From NCBI GenBank assembly GCA_947396885.1, contig OX377206.1:21943114-22007113 (forward strand): DNA of 64,000 nucleotides, given 5' to 3'. This stretch comes from Heligmosomoides polygyrus polygyrus. Taxonomy: Eukaryota; Nematoda; Chromadorea; Rhabditida; Heligmosomidae. Each line of letters begins with the position of its first letter. The first letter of the stretch is position 1. The translations under genes and the position numbers were made by a program. Positions 1-15,300 of the stretch are shown here, piece by piece. The notes under the pieces were generated by a model. The model was not told the origin of the DNA. It searched no databases and saw nothing but the letters and a program-made list of their open reading frames with translations.

Positions 1-385
1 AGCGTTTGAGGTAAAACTCTTATACAGAAGGAGTACTAAAAAATTAAGTTGATAACATTTGGCGAGATTTCCACTACCACCTGGTCGTCCCAGCAAACAT
101 CGGATGGTTGGAGAGCATGTCAGCAGTGTCTCCATTCATCCCTATCGCGTGCCAAAGTGATCCAGCTGATCCTGCTCACTCGAGAGGAACAAAGAGTGTC
201 CTGCTTTTTGTTTGAGGACCCTCGACTTCCTATATTAAGAAATAAGAATTGAACAGGACCCCATGTTGCAGTGATATATTATAGCTAGCCCACACAGGAC
301 TGCTGCAGATAGCTTCTAGGTACATAATTCAGCTGTCAAACAGATGTCTAAGAACAGTCGTAGCAGCATATTTGTAAACTTGCAG

Positions 386-3300
386 ATATTCTCCGCAAGT
401 ACAACCCAAAGCTCTTCGGTTACTCGAACGGAATAGGATCACCGAATGTATGGGAGGTCGCAAGATTGAACGTCGCAATGCCCGGTGCCGAGGCTCACCA
501 CCTACCCGGCCAGGCTCAACAGCTCATCGGTCTGCTCCAGGAACACACTGAGGTTCGCCAAGTTCTTACCGATACTGGTTCGAGAGCACACAGATGCACA
601 GGTGGAAAAACAAGCAGCAAGAAGGAACGAGGTGAACGGAATGAGGGATACCCAAAGCGCGTAGTTGTTATGAAGGCGACGGAGGAAGACCACAAAAAAC
701 TGTGGTCATTTATAGAACGCATAATGAGACGGAGCCGATTCGCTGGCTTCCACCGCCTCCGCAGTGGCTTCCGCTGCTAAATTTCGGAAGCATCTGTTAG
801 GTTGGAAAATATTTTGCAGAAGAGACCTCTTCAACATTTATGCTATCAAGCCGTTGCAAAATTATTTTCCGAAAGGGAACGTCTGCTTCAAACTGCTATA
901 ACTCAGCTTAAACACAACTTTGTGAATCAAAGTTAAAACCATCGAAATCTACGCATTTCTATCAACGAAAGCTTGACAAACATGATCCTTTAAAATATAA
1001 ACTGAGGTCACAGGAATTAACGAAATCAAAGTGGGCACATTCAACATCGGCCAAATTAGTGAACTGTTTCTGACGCAAATGAGAGTCAAGAGCTCGGAAA
1101 AAAATGGCAGTCAGTGGGGAAAGGTTGGAGGAATATGGTGGGTGAGAGAGAACTTCGATACTTAAACGGGTCAATTTTCGCCGTGTGCTTTGTCAGATGT
1201 GTGGCCTTGCGTTGTCCTGCAACAGTAGCGGCCCTCCTCTATTCACTACTGCCGGCCACAACTTTTGCAACTTCAAATACACTTGGTCTAAATCACAGCA
1301 ATAAGACTCTACTGTGACTGACTGACCGAGTTGCATAAGGCTGTAATGGATTACACCTTTACAACACCACCACAAAATAAGCATAACATTTTAGGGTGAA
1401 TGACTTAGGAAATGATGTTGAAGGAGCACCTTTATCTACCCAGACAAATCTCCGCTTCCTGTTATCGTAAAGGACCCACTTTAATCTGAAGTTATAATAC
1501 GACTACAGAAGGGTCATTCTTAAAGCGAACTAGCAGGTTGGAGCAGGTGCAAACCTGCCAGACTCTGCTCATCGCTCAGCTCATGAGGCACCCACCTCGA
1601 CATCTTTTTCACCTTTCCGATTCTCGCCAAATGACTTTTTACCGCACTATGATGTGCGCCAACGTCCTCTGCTAACGTACTTGTATTCGTCTCCGGATTT
1701 GCTTCAACGGCTCTCCTCAAAACCTCATCATCAAGCCCGACCCCCGCGACCCGGTTTTTCTTCGAGATCAAAATCACCAGAAGCAAAATTTTCGAAGCAG
1801 AGCCTCACCGTTCGTTCGCAATACGATCCATCCCAAAAACGCTGCTAAGGTTACGGGATGCCCAATTTAAATTCGTAGAGCATGATGACTCGATAGTCGC
1901 TTCGGTTCATGATTTTACGTAGCCTTGGAAAAGGTTGGCTAGAACAATTAGAGCGACATCCAGCGACATGTATTTTTTGAAAGAGAGGAAAATTCCTACC
2001 GAACGGTATGCGTGGCTTTCCCTGAGGCGGAATGAATTAGGGTAAAAAACTTATTTCTTTATACATACCTCGAAACGGAGATTAATTTCGCGACAGCCTG
2101 ATAACTGGAAATGAGAGGCAATTTGCCAAATCTACTAAAACACATGAAGAAATCCACTACTAATCTGCAATCTGCAGAGTTTATCCTCACCTTCGACTCT
2201 GAAATCGCTCGTTGAGTTCGCGCTCAGAACAACACGTCATTAGAATTGAATTTGAATTAATTAAGCAGTTCCTCTGTAAAAAGGATACCATCCCTCATGG
2301 CTATTGCTCAGCTATTGTAAGCTTTTCACTAAATGGAATGGAACAAAGCCTTTTCGGGAACATAGATAACTGAGTCTTTCAGACAGACTGGGAAAAATCC
2401 ATGAGCTCGAATTCTTAATGGGAGGTTTCGATGTTAGCGAGCCCATGTGAGTTCATGCGCTAGCCAATCAGGAGGGCATCGATCGTACGCGCTCCTTCGA
2501 GGTGGCACGCCCTTTCGATGCGACCTGATTGGTTTGATGCGTCTCCTTACCGATGTAGACCACATCCACGACTAGCACTCAATTTCCTTTCGCTGGTCGC
2601 ATCACACACGTAGCCCGCAAAAATTAGAAATAGGCTGATCCTTGCTGAGCACTCTGACTAAGTAATCATTAAACCAGGTCATCGCAAAAAGAATGGCCAG
2701 CCGAAAAGGCTGCTTGGAGTGTATTCGAACCGACTTAGACGTGGTTCTGTTCAGGTGAGCTGGCAGGAAGCGAGCATAATATTCAGAAAGCGAAGAAAAG
2801 TTGCAAAGTCACACTGCATTCATACGCACTGCAAGGGGATACACAAATGCCGCGCGGTGGCGCAATGCAAACGCTTTTGGCGCTCAATCAAGGCGTGTGG
2901 GGATCGATTCTTGTCGGAGACGAATGGTTTCTTCACGTCAAAATGCTTGTACTTAAACAAGAAAACTATATATTATAGGCATAAATTCCAAGCGCCTGAC
3001 ACATATTTTAAAGCCCTTTCCTCGAGTTATTGAAGAACTAGCAAAATCCGCTAGAGCATATTTAAAAAAAGGAAATAATATAACGAGCTTGAGAGGCTAC
3101 AGAAGAAACCATCAAATAGCCCAAGCTGATTAAGCATGTGGTGTGGGGAGTTTGTTTAGCTTGATGTCGCGAAACCGAACTCGGTTGAGCCGCAGAGTAT
3201 GTAGGTGGCGGGGTAGCTCGTCATAAGTCCTGGCTAGGCTGAACGCCTTCACTTTGACCCACTCTTCGCATGGGATAAGTTCGAATACCTCACGGCTCGC

Positions 3301-6300
3301 AGTTTGATAGAAGGTTAGATGAAAGGCAAATCTTCTCATCAAAACACTGAGACCTCCGTAGCTCAGCGACCCTAGTAACATGACGTATATCAACTGTACA
3401 AACTGGTTGGATATCAACCAAAGTCAAAGAACAAGGAGAATCGACGACAGGAGAGATGCATGACACCTCCCATCGTCGTCATAGACATGGATAGGCTGAG
3501 GCAGGGGGTGTTCGGAAAGTGCAGGATGTGGTGAGTATAGCTGAAGGACGACGGCATCACCGAACGGCTCAGTTATCGGAGCTCCACCTATCCACGGCAT
3601 TGTATTATATTTCCACAATGCCAGCGATAGAGACAATAATTAGCAATATAATTAGCAGTAATTGCAATCGAAGCAAAATCGGGAAATTCAGGAGGAAGCT
3701 TTATCTGACTGACTTCGTAGGCGAGCTAGACTCTGTACAAAACAAGAAACCCCTGTTGAATCTCAAGTAAGGTTTCCTGTTTACCTCAACTCGTTTAGCA
3801 TTTGAGTTATCCGAACAAAAGAAGGATTACGGGGGATTAGGTCAGCGGTATTCAATCTCTTCGGAGCGCTGTTGTTTGAGCGCAACTCCTGTAGAGTACA
3901 TGCGACGCAGGCTGAGTGGGAACTTCTTCGGCAAAGCAGTTGGAAAGGTCGACCGACAGAAACGCCTGTACGTTTTCCCCTCTGAAAAACTCAGATGTCA
4001 CTTCGCCGACGCCTAAGAAAGAGAACACCTCAATAAGCCGAGTGTGGAATCGACCCATGGTCACATTGAGGTCTAGACCTTCAGAAGAAAGGAAGGCGAC
4101 ATTTCTACAGCATTAATTGTATTAATCCCAATTTTTTCATACGTTTTGGCTTAAAACAACTACCAGTAGAGCATGAAATTTCTCTTCAGGCAAAAAAAAT
4201 GGATAGAGGAAATTGTACATAGAAATCCAAAAGCAAAACATAGACCCGAATAAAAGCAATGCATTCAAAGCGTATGGAAAAATAAATAAAATTGGAAGTG
4301 TATTATGTATGTAATGTCAATATAGCTTCTCTAACTTTCTTATTTGTATGTTAACGAGCGCACAGCTAATAAATAAACGGTGAAAGACGGTGGGTAAGTA
4401 AGTCTCTTTGTGGGATGCGCCATGGATTTTACTACAACAGGTTATTGTGGAAGCAAATTGAATGCATACTTAGTCCATACAATGACCAGACAGTGGCCAG
4501 ACGCGATAGCCACTGTCTGGTCACGATAGGCAGGTCAGTGTTTCTTTCTTCACAGACAAGTCTGGTAGCAATTCGCCGAACTAGGAGGGAAAGAAGGCTT
4601 TGTTGGCATGGCGATGACCTGAACCAGAAGGATTGATCTGGAGTGCACACGGTAGCCGACGCCCACTCCAAACGCGCTACCGCCACCTCAATAAACAATA
4701 ACAAACAACCTTGTGGCTGAAAAATTAACGAAAGTCTTTTTAAGCCCTCATGCCACCTTTATTCCTCACTCTATTGTATCTCCTTGTCCGCTCTACCGTA
4801 CCCATAAATGTAGAAGAACTCTAAGGAAGTATACGAGGGTGGCAAGCAAGAAGAGAAACAGAACCGCGGCACGGTGGTTCAACGGATAAGATCTCTGCCG
4901 CAAGGTTAAGAGCACGTGATTCGCGGAATGCCTTAACAAGTCTCGGCTGTAGCCAGAACTTGTTTATGAATTAACCACTCCTAGTGCATCTATAAGAACA
5001 ATCATAAGGCTTTGCACACTTCTGACGTCGACCCAGTTCCATACAACCGCTCCTTGATTTTGTTTGCTGCTTAAGCATCTTTTCGATTAAAAGGTTTTTT
5101 CTAGAATTTCGGTGCTCATCGCACTAGTAGCGGAACTATCTATGATATAATAGCTAGACCGAGAACCGGCCAGCTGAAGGTTCACTGCCAACTCCATTGA
5201 CGACAACACTTTATCCTGATGTCACAACGTAGGCTCTAAGCTGATTACCTGTGAAAAACCTTAATCTGTCTATTGAATACCTGTTTTTCACCTTTTAATC
5301 TCCTTGCAGCAGCCATATAGCGTGAGATTATTAGGTGGAAGATGGGGGTTTTTATGTGAAATCATCGGTGAAGTAAACCAGACGAGTACTCGCTTTACCT
5401 ACTTGGAACACAATAGCAAGAATTAATGATTTACACATTTGCTTTAAGATTAGATCAGCTGTTGTAGATGCTGTATGTTGATGAAGGATTTTTTTACCTA
5501 ATCCTTACTCTCACACCGTTTCAATTTCTTTTGAATTGGATCAACGCTAGTGAGACCTTTATTTAGAACACATATGTGAGGGATGGGAAATAAAGGTTAG
5601 CGTTATAAACGCCTTTGCAAGATGCGTCACGCGTTCCGCTTCTATTGTGGTGACAATTTGCCTGAGCATTGACTTGTTGTGGTCAGTCGATTCAGAAGTC
5701 AGTGCTTTGCCCTTCCCAGACAAACATGGCGCCAAGTCATAGATATCGGAGGGATGACAGTCGAAGAAATCCGACCGGTTGATATTGATTCATAGCTTGC
5801 TTCGTATGAATCCTGATTTGCACGGTTCACGCATTACAAATGGCCAAAAAATCGTGTCGAGCACTATTGATTGAACAGTCGAAACTTCAGCCGACACAGC
5901 CTTTTGCGCGGATCAGAATGGCAGACTCCCTGTTTTTCGACAGAGAGAACGAAACTACTTGTATTACCATTAATAAGGAGAGAAATCCTAGTGGCAGCTA
6001 TAGTTGCGCTTTTTAGAAATTTTATCGATCGAATGAATTCGGTTGGCCTGGGTGGGATCCGATTCAAGGACCTTGAATCGGAGTGCATGTGACAGCCTCG
6101 GAGCCTCCTCCAACTTCGCACGCTAACATGAAACAAACATTTAAAGCGCAATGATCACACAATTTCCGCAAAGTTTTAACGTTTTAGTAAGATCCGTTAC
6201 GCTACCCCCACGAAGGATGCCGTATAGTGAAATACTGCGCCCTAAAGGCGATTAATACCGTCATGTTTTTCTTTTATTGTTAACCAGTAGTTAGGCAGAA

Positions 6301-9300
6301 GAGCAGCTAACCTCATTACTGACGAAGCTTCAACGAAGAAATCCGACCGGTTGATATTGATTCATAGCTTGCTTCGTATGAATCCTGATTTGCACGGTTC
6401 ACGCATTACAAATGGCCAAAAAATCGTGTCGAGCACTATTGATTGAACAGTCGAAACTTCAGCCGACACAGCCTTTTGCGTGGATCAGAATGGCAGACTC
6501 CCTGTTTTTCGACAGAGAGAACGAAACTACTTGTATTACCATTAATAAGGTGAGAAATCCTAGTGGCAGCTATAGTTGCGCTTTTTAGAAATTTTATCGA
6601 TCGAATGAATAAACGTATTTAATCGTTCATCAATTTCTTCAAATGATTAAAAATGGAATAAGCTCCATTGTTAAACTGGTCGAATATTGAAATAGTTCAG
6701 CAATTTGTTTGAATCTGGTACTGTGCTTAAGGATTTGAAGTTTATTCGATATTCGAGTACAATTATTCGAATTTCCAACAAAGTTGAAGTATTCGTTTTT
6801 CGCATAACATTCAAATATGTTACCTCTTCGTTATTCAAATTCGAACAAATATTCAGATTTTTAAATAAATAAACTATAAAATCACCAATGTTCAAATTTG
6901 AGCAAATATTGAAAGGTCTAGAGATATCGAATATTCGGCTATTTGATTAATTATTCGAATATATTCCTTCGAGCAAGACTATAATGACAACCCGTGAAGC
7001 ATTCCAAAAAACGACGACATGCGCTTGTCATTTCCTACCACCTCGAACAAAAACAAAAACAAAACAAACATGCAACATCATCTCAGCCTCTTCTTTCAGT
7101 CAGTCAACATGAAGGAGGATTGGAAACTTCTGAATATATTCATTGGAGGAAACGACATGTGCGGTTACTGCCATAACGACGTGAGTTTGAATGCATTTGC
7201 TTCTAATGGTTTTTTACATTGTATCGATTAGGTAAAAAGGCGATTTGAAGCTTGTTGCTAAAAAACCTCACTGTTAGAGCTATTACAATATGGCCTTAGG
7301 TAATGCGAGCCGATCGATATCAATCGATACATCTGCGTTGCGGCTACGAAGTTAGCCGAGATAAGGATTAAGGACGGCGTTGCTCAATCCCTTCTGGGAT
7401 GCGCCAGCGCATTCAACTTCTACGGGATGTCGTGGAGGCGACATGAATGCGTATTTGGCCATTCAATGACTTGCGGTGGCCAGCCGATGAACAAGTCAGC
7501 GCTTTATCCTTCCCAGACAAGTCTGGTACCAATTCACCGACCCCGGAGGGATGGTAGGTTTGGTTGGCCTGGGCCGGAAATCTAAACCAGGAACCTGGTA
7601 TCGGGTGCACGCGACAGTCGCACCTCCTCCGACTGCGCTACACGCGCCCAATAAACTGTAGAAACTCTTTATCCAGCGTTTTTCGCTAACAGGCAATTGC
7701 TATTCTCCGAGTGCGTCGCATGTTGTCGTTCCTCGACCTCATGATTCTAACTGTCAACTTCTCAACGACATTCCAGAACGACGCTCCTGCCAAATGCGTG
7801 CAGTACATCCAGGACGCCATACAAATCATCTATGACCACGTCCCAAGGGTAATTGTATCACTGACCACCATGCTACACCTAGAGGTTCTGCGCAAGACTG
7901 ATTCCGGACATCTCTTCTGCACAGAGCTGCACGTGTAAGCTTTTTGCCTGATCTTCCGAATTCCAATCTTCTCAATCACCAAATGCTCTCCCTTCGTCAC
8001 ACGCAAGAGGAAAAGGCATTATCTGTTTCACTATTCCCTCCTTTTTATGCTCAGAGACTTAGAAACGGCCTATCCAAAGCTAATACTGAGAACTGAATAT
8101 CCGTTCTCAATTTTCCTGAGGAAAACTCGCACGACGATATTATTTTATGAGGTCAATATAGCATGCGCACAGCAATGCAAAAAGAATACGGTGTTTGAAG
8201 GGTCGGATTGCTTCTACTTTTAGGTATATTAACGAGCAAAATAAGGAGAAAATATCGAGGTGGACAATAATCAGGATGCGCCAAGCATTTTAGCTCGATG
8301 GGATATCATGGAAATAATTTGATCGCATACTAACTCTGCGCAACAACTTTTGGTAGCCAGGGGATGGGCAAGTCAATATCTTCTTTTTCACAAACAAGTG
8401 TGTTGCTGATTCGTCGACCACTATTAAACGGAAGGCTTGGTAGCTATGATCGGACCCGGACCAAGAACACCGAATTGGGGTGCACGCGTAGGGCTGAGCC
8501 AAAATTCAGGAAAAGCAACGATACCCAAATTACGAAGCATCACTTCAAGTTGGCCCATGAGTAGTGAGACAAAATTATGCGACCTTTTTAGGTGAAATTT
8601 GTCATTTGCATATAACAATATAACACCGTTTAAAAAGAATAGCTTACTCACTTTCCCATCGGGTGGCCGCCGCTAATCACGCTGTATAGGTGAAATCCGC
8701 GTTCAAATTACTCACACGATGTTCCTAGAAAGCAGGGCTTGATTACCGCAACTTTCGTATTTTTCGTGGGTTCGTACGTTAGGTGTCTCCGCGAGTTACG
8801 GTAGCGCCCTACCGCCGCCCGCCGCCGTCCCCGATTACGGTAGCGTAGCGGGTTGTAGAGCTCGTCTTGGGCGAGGTGCAACGGATGAACAGAAACAACA
8901 TGTGCCGTGGAGCAGACTTCCTGTCGTAGGGTGGTGATTGACGACTTTGTTCGTTTCTTGCTTCTTTCCTCTTTTCCCTTCTAGTTTTCATATGCTTCAG
9001 GCTCTGAGTGACTTCTGCTGTGGGGGGGGGGGGGGAGTGAATGTTCACCTTATTACGCACTTTAACGAAGGCAATAAAGATCTCATGCTAGTAAGGACTG
9101 GATCCACTAAAGGGCTACAAAACAAGTAAAAGAAAACACATGAGAGGTTGAAAAGGGAACATGGCGTGAGCGAAAGCTATAAAGCTGTCGTACACTAAGG
9201 GAGTGTAAAAAAGGAAGAAACTTGAAGTGTTGCTTCTATTATCATTTCAACTTCGTAAGCTCAGAGGCGGCATGTGGTGGGCCCAAAACTTGCAGAAAAG

Positions 9301-12300
9301 AAGAATACAAAGCAAAAAATAAAAAGGAATCACGTCCGGTATGGTTCTGCACGGAATCTCCTCCTCGTCAGCAGTGCGCGCTCTGCTCAACTCGTCCCAT
9401 CTCTTAGTGAAATCGTTTCCGTGGTGGGCACGGCACCAAGTCTGCATACAGTAATCGGGCGCGTCGCTCCGCCGCTACAGTAATGGGAGACACCTAACGT
9501 AACGCACTCATTTTTTGTCGAATTAGCGAACCACCGAAAGCATCGAAAATTTGGTTGGTTTGCGTGAGAGCAAAATCCTATTTTAGTTATTTCAATTTGT
9601 ATCGAGTTCAGTTTCTCAAATAGACCAAGCAAGCTCACCACCTGTTCGAAGCGATGAATTTCCTGGTGAACATATTTAACAGGTTATCTGTCGGATGACG
9701 GTGATAGAAAGGAAAGTTGGAAGCTCTGCGAGATATTGTCAAAGCTGAGTACATAGTTTAGGAGAGTTGGCTAACTCCGAGCTCTACCTCTTAATCTCTG
9801 ACTTCTGAATGACGAGCGCGGTGCCAAAAACGCCCTGGCGTTTCCTGATTTGATCATACCACAACGCACATAACCTGCACTACCATCAACACGTCAGCAA
9901 TCTAAAAACAAACTGTTGCTAAGAGAAGTAATCAAGCGTATCTGGGTATCCAGCCAGAATACAAGCAGCTATGGCTACTCAGATGTGTCTATTCGCTTTT
10001 TATTCATGAACGAGTTTCTACGCTTTAGAAATCCAGGCGCTTCGATAAAAAATGACAGATACCACTGAAGTCTTTATAATGAACTCATAGTAACGGTAAC
10101 ATAGACGTTCAGGAAGATGATGGTACTGTAGTTGTATAATACACAGTCGGAGGTCTCTAGTCGCTGATTTCCGTCTACAAGGTGCTTGACAACCTGATAA
10201 GAGCCCGCCTCGAGCAGTTCCTCCTTTGTTTAGCGACCAGCTTAGAACACATCGGAATGACGACAAGAGCGCTGACCGGACATTCAAATAAACACGCACG
10301 CAATTCTACGGAAAGACGCCTAGCCCTAGGAAGCGGCGGACCACCCCACGTGACGGCCTTCTCATATTACGTACTCGAAATATAACAGCAATATTCTGCA
10401 CTAATGGAGGTAACGTTTGTCACAGTTATTACTCGTCGGGACACGGAAGTAATTACCTTTGGTTTTGTGCGATTTAGCATCTCCTTTTAGTTTTTTTTAA
10501 ATTAAAAATTCTAGCATTTCTAGCAAACAAAAATTCAATGCGCGTTCAATCATATCGTTTTCTAATAACAAAAATTGATTCGCTTTCCTTTGACAAGCAA
10601 ACCATATCCTAATATTTCCAAAATAGCTAATCTTTACGTTTGTCCCTGTGTCTGTCTGTCTGCCTGTCTCTCTGTCCATCCGTCCGTCACAGCGAATGCC
10701 CGGAAGGAGAGCTTTATAACATGATCGCCTTTGTTGTTTAGGGCTAAACTTTCGAAGTAAAAAACAATTGAATATGAAGGCTGCTGGACAGATTTCTCAG
10801 CATATAGACCAGCTCGTCATAAGCGCTCAATTTTAAATATTTTTCATTACGTTCAACGTTGTCCATATCCAACATTACAGAACGCACTATTAGCATACAT
10901 CTAGCGTGCAATCTACAAAGTCATCCTAGACCTCTGGTTCTTCTTGTCCCTTATTTTCGAGTGCACTTGCCCTCGGAAATAATCTCCACTCATCAGCAAA
11001 TAGAAGACCCTCGTAAGGTCAGTCAGTCGACGCAGAGCAAACACATCCGTCTGATTGGTGTTAGGATGGAGATCCGCTGACTTACGAAAACATTTTTCTT
11101 CTAATATGTCTTTGTTCTCATCGAAAACACAAAGACAGTAATAGAACAGAACTAGGAACGAAAATGACATCGGCAGAAATGAATCAAACGATTAAATTGG
11201 TTCGGTCCCTCAACGAAGGTGTTTTCCATGCATTCTGAGCTTAATAAAGCAAAAGAATACTTTTGAAAGAGAAAACCCAACTCTGTCATCCGACTAACGA
11301 AGATGATTGTATAGGCTAGCAATATTCACGCTATCATTTTAAGCACGTTATATGCAAGGGAACGGCAATCACCAGTTTCCATATTTGATTGAGCTGAGTG
11401 TGGACGTCCCACAACGAACGCCTATATCGTGAAAACCGGTTAAAATTCTGGTGATCCCCTAGTGAGGAAAAGCTGTTGTTAGTCGTTAAAGTGCCTATCA
11501 GTTGTCGGTGACTTTCATGCAACTAATAGCCCTACTTTGCTTTCAAGATGTAAATGAACCTTCTGTGAGTGGAAATCGTGGCGCACACCAAAAAAATTCA
11601 ATATAGCGCTGCATGCTGCTCTATCCTTGCGGCCATTTAGCGTGCAATTCTACTCGTTTTATAACTGCTAAACCATTTGAAATGTAGAAGTTTGATTTTA
11701 GTTTTATTGACCTTTTTGAATCAAAAAATTGACTAATTAAGCTTAATTAGTTGGAATAAAAATCACTATGATATACAAAATACAAGCATTTAGATATAGG
11801 TTTGTTAAGTGTTATCAATACCACAGTGATTCATAGATTTTGGTTAAGGAGGAAACCTATGCTGGATTTGAGACGCGGCTTTCGAAACGTGGTGTGCATG
11901 TACATACAATCGGCAAGGGGCTCCATTTTCGCGCGCATCGCAAATCAATTTTGGGTTCTATTCGCTAGTAGATCAACCAGGCATTTCATCTATACGAGAA
12001 TCCTTGATGAATGGCAACAAGAATTCCCTGGAAAGATAAAACTGCTGATTTCTTTTTCGCATGCAAATCGCAGTTATCGTTAGTCGTATTCTTGTCCCAA
12101 AAAGTTTACTTAATGCCGTCGTCGTCTATACTTCCTCTTTGGCAAACTTTCAGAGCTCGAAACACATTTTGCTGTTAAAAACAAGGAGAGAAACACAACT
12201 AGCGCCCATGTTCTGAATTCAATAGAGCATCGAACAACAGATGAATTTTAAGATAGCTTCGGTTTATTCGATTAGCATTGTTAAGTGCTATATTATGCTA

Positions 12301-15300
12301 ACCGACTTTTGCAGCTTATTTAACTACAAAATTAAACATATGGGTAACGCTTTTTATGCTGTAGAAATTTGCATTCTTCTCATATCATCGCGTAATTAAC
12401 ACCGCCATAGATAAGAACCAATCTTGACATGTAACAAAATTTCGTGCGTGAACGAGGCGTAAAGAAGCGAATGACGTCACCACTTAATTAGTGCTCCACA
12501 AAACAACTAATAAAAACATTAATGTACTTTTTCCTGCTCATAAGAAAAACGGCGGTAGTGCAATCAGAGGGGGCGACGGCTGTCGCGTACACCCCACATC
12601 TACGTTCTTGGTTCGAGTTTCTCGAGGCCAATCAAACTTTCCATCCTCATGGACGGCGAATTGGAGCAAAATTTATCCGGGATGGAGGGGGAGGTGAAAC
12701 ACTGACTTGCTCATCGGCTGGATACCGCATGTTACTTCACAGAGAAAATACGCATTTACATTGCCTTCGCCATATTCCTTATTGTTGGTAACAGAATACG
12801 GGCGCATCCCAAATACTATTGATTGCCGCCGTATTTCGCTCTCAATCTTTTCCGTAATAAAAGGACCGGAATTTCCTTAATACATTAGTTATATATACCT
12901 ATTGTTACGTCAAATCTTTTGGACATATTGCGTTTATAATAGATTAATCCCAACATAGCTAGCACCAAACTTCTCTTCAACTTTGGAAACATTTTGTTGT
13001 CATCAACACCACAGTGCACATAAAGAATTGATGGATAAAGTTTGCTATAGTTTCTACTTCTGCGGAATATCATGGAGGAAGAATGTCAGTATATGTAGTT
13101 CGACTATTCAAAGGCTTGTAGCAGCCATCCAATTGATACGTCAGTATTCTCTCCTTCCCCAACATGTTCGGTACCATTTCACCGAGTCTGAATAGTCAAA
13201 TGGCTTAGTTAGCCTGTTTAGGGGCCCTCAAATCAAGAACCTCCATTGGTGCAGGCCACTCCCGCGCCTCCTTCTGTTGCGCTATCTCGTGCCTTCGGTG
13301 CACATATTTCGAAAAAAAAATCTTGAATGTTATCCATTTTAAGGCTCTACTGGCAAGGAAGCCGAGTGTTGATGAAACATCAACTTGAAGGAGCGGAAGA
13401 GTCGAACTCGATCGATCGATGTATATGACATATGACACGGCATCTAATGGCAATGCGCCTTACGCGCACAATTGATGAAAAGCAGTCCATTATGGAATTC
13501 GGCCAGCCAATCTACAGAGTGGGCTTAGGGACGCAGTGAAATGGTTGCAATGCTCTGAATCGACACCGAGAGACCAGTTTTATTTCCTAGCAACGTGAAG
13601 ACCTCTTCGCATGAAGTGTAAGCATAACTGTAGTCATAACAATTGCTAGACGAGGTCTATAACTAGCAGCAGGTATAAGTATCAGTACCAATGTCAGGAA
13701 ATCAATAGGAACGTCTACTTCTCTGAAAACCTTCTAGAATGCTCCACGACGCATTCCAAACGAACGGGAAGAAACTCAGGTACTACTAGGGGAGTGATTC
13801 CGGGCGTGGATAAGGGTCAGAGGAAGGGAGAAACCGGCCAGTGACACCTACTGAACTGTCCCCAGAATCACGTGATTGGCCGACCAGCTGCTTCCACCCA
13901 CCCAGGCACAACTAAAGGGAACTTCTGGAATCTGCTACCCCCAGAACCTCTTCGATGCATCCTTCGACACACTTCACTAAATCTCGAGTTAATCGGCATC
14001 AAAAGTAAAAGAAGGATTTAGAGGTCTCTAACTCAGTACGTCAAGCCAAGGATTCGAATCCAAGTGAATGATGCCATGAGGCTGCAGAAGAAGAACTGAA
14101 CTATAAAGAAGCACACCGTACTGAAAGCCAAAAACCGAATAAGCAGTTACACATTATGAATTACGCATAGCTGAAAACTAATAACTAAACGCAGCATTTG
14201 CAATATACTTATGCTCGAATGACTCATTCGAATAGGTATTCGAATGATTTTCATTCGAATTTGAATATTCGAATTCGAATATTCGAAAAATCGCGTTTTT
14301 CGAATGTATTCGAATTCGAATGTTCAAAAAGTCGCGTTTTTCGAATGTAGTCGAATTCGAGTATTCAAAAAATCCGTTTTTCGAATGTATTCGAATTCGA
14401 ATGTTCAGAAAAATCGCGTTTTTCGAATATATTCGATTTCGAATGCTCGAAAATTTTCGGTATTCGAAACCATTCGAATATTCGCAATTTCCAAGAAAGC
14501 AAAATTTATTCAAGTATTCGAAAAGTGTCATTCGAATGCCCAACAAGAATTTGTGTATCGGCGTATTTTGAAAAGGCTTGGTGGGGTTCTCGGGTAATTT
14601 GGGTCGCCAAAACGGTTCTGTCTGTGAATCAAAGCTGTGGTACGATGGTGGCTCGGTGCCCGGATACTGAGCGCCTCATCGATACTAGTCACTTCCCGAA
14701 AAGCGGCCGGATGTTATCGATCGATTTTATCGATTTTTGTTCTGAATTGGCCATTTGAAGTGGGATTCGCATGTATACGTCGGCCGCATGCCGGACTTCA
14801 CAAAGGGGAGGCGGTGTAGGTCGACCAAATGTTATCGATCGATTTTATCGATTTTTGTTCTGAATTGGCCACTTGGAGTGGGATTCGCATGGATACATTG
14901 GCCGTATGCCGGACTTCACAAAGGGGAGGCAGTGTATGTCGGCCGGATGTTATCGATCGATCTATTTTTCTGAAGTTTACCGTAGTTTATCAATATGTTG
15001 GCTGGAGAATAATTACATTCACAAGTTCATCGCAAATAAGAAATATTTATTCCTACCACTTACTTGGGTGAATCACCAGAACGAAATGAGACTGGCCGTC
15101 ATGGGTAGCCTATTCCTAGCTACTTGTAATACATTTTGTGGCCACAAATTCGACAGTGTGATATTTCACATTTGTAGATGAGCAGGACAGACTTGCTACA
15201 GATTTACATGTAGTACTTTGTCGTCAGTCCTTCATTAGCTGCCGCTAGGCAAAAGCATTGTTTCATGAAAGTTCTTTAACAGTCAGTCTGCCACCAATTT

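Noticed and set aside
14178..14597. 122-, 97- and 83-codon frames with FEYSNS/RIRIHSKN repeats
   Set aside because: Generated by the 41-bp TTCGAA tandem repeat, open on both strands simultaneously.
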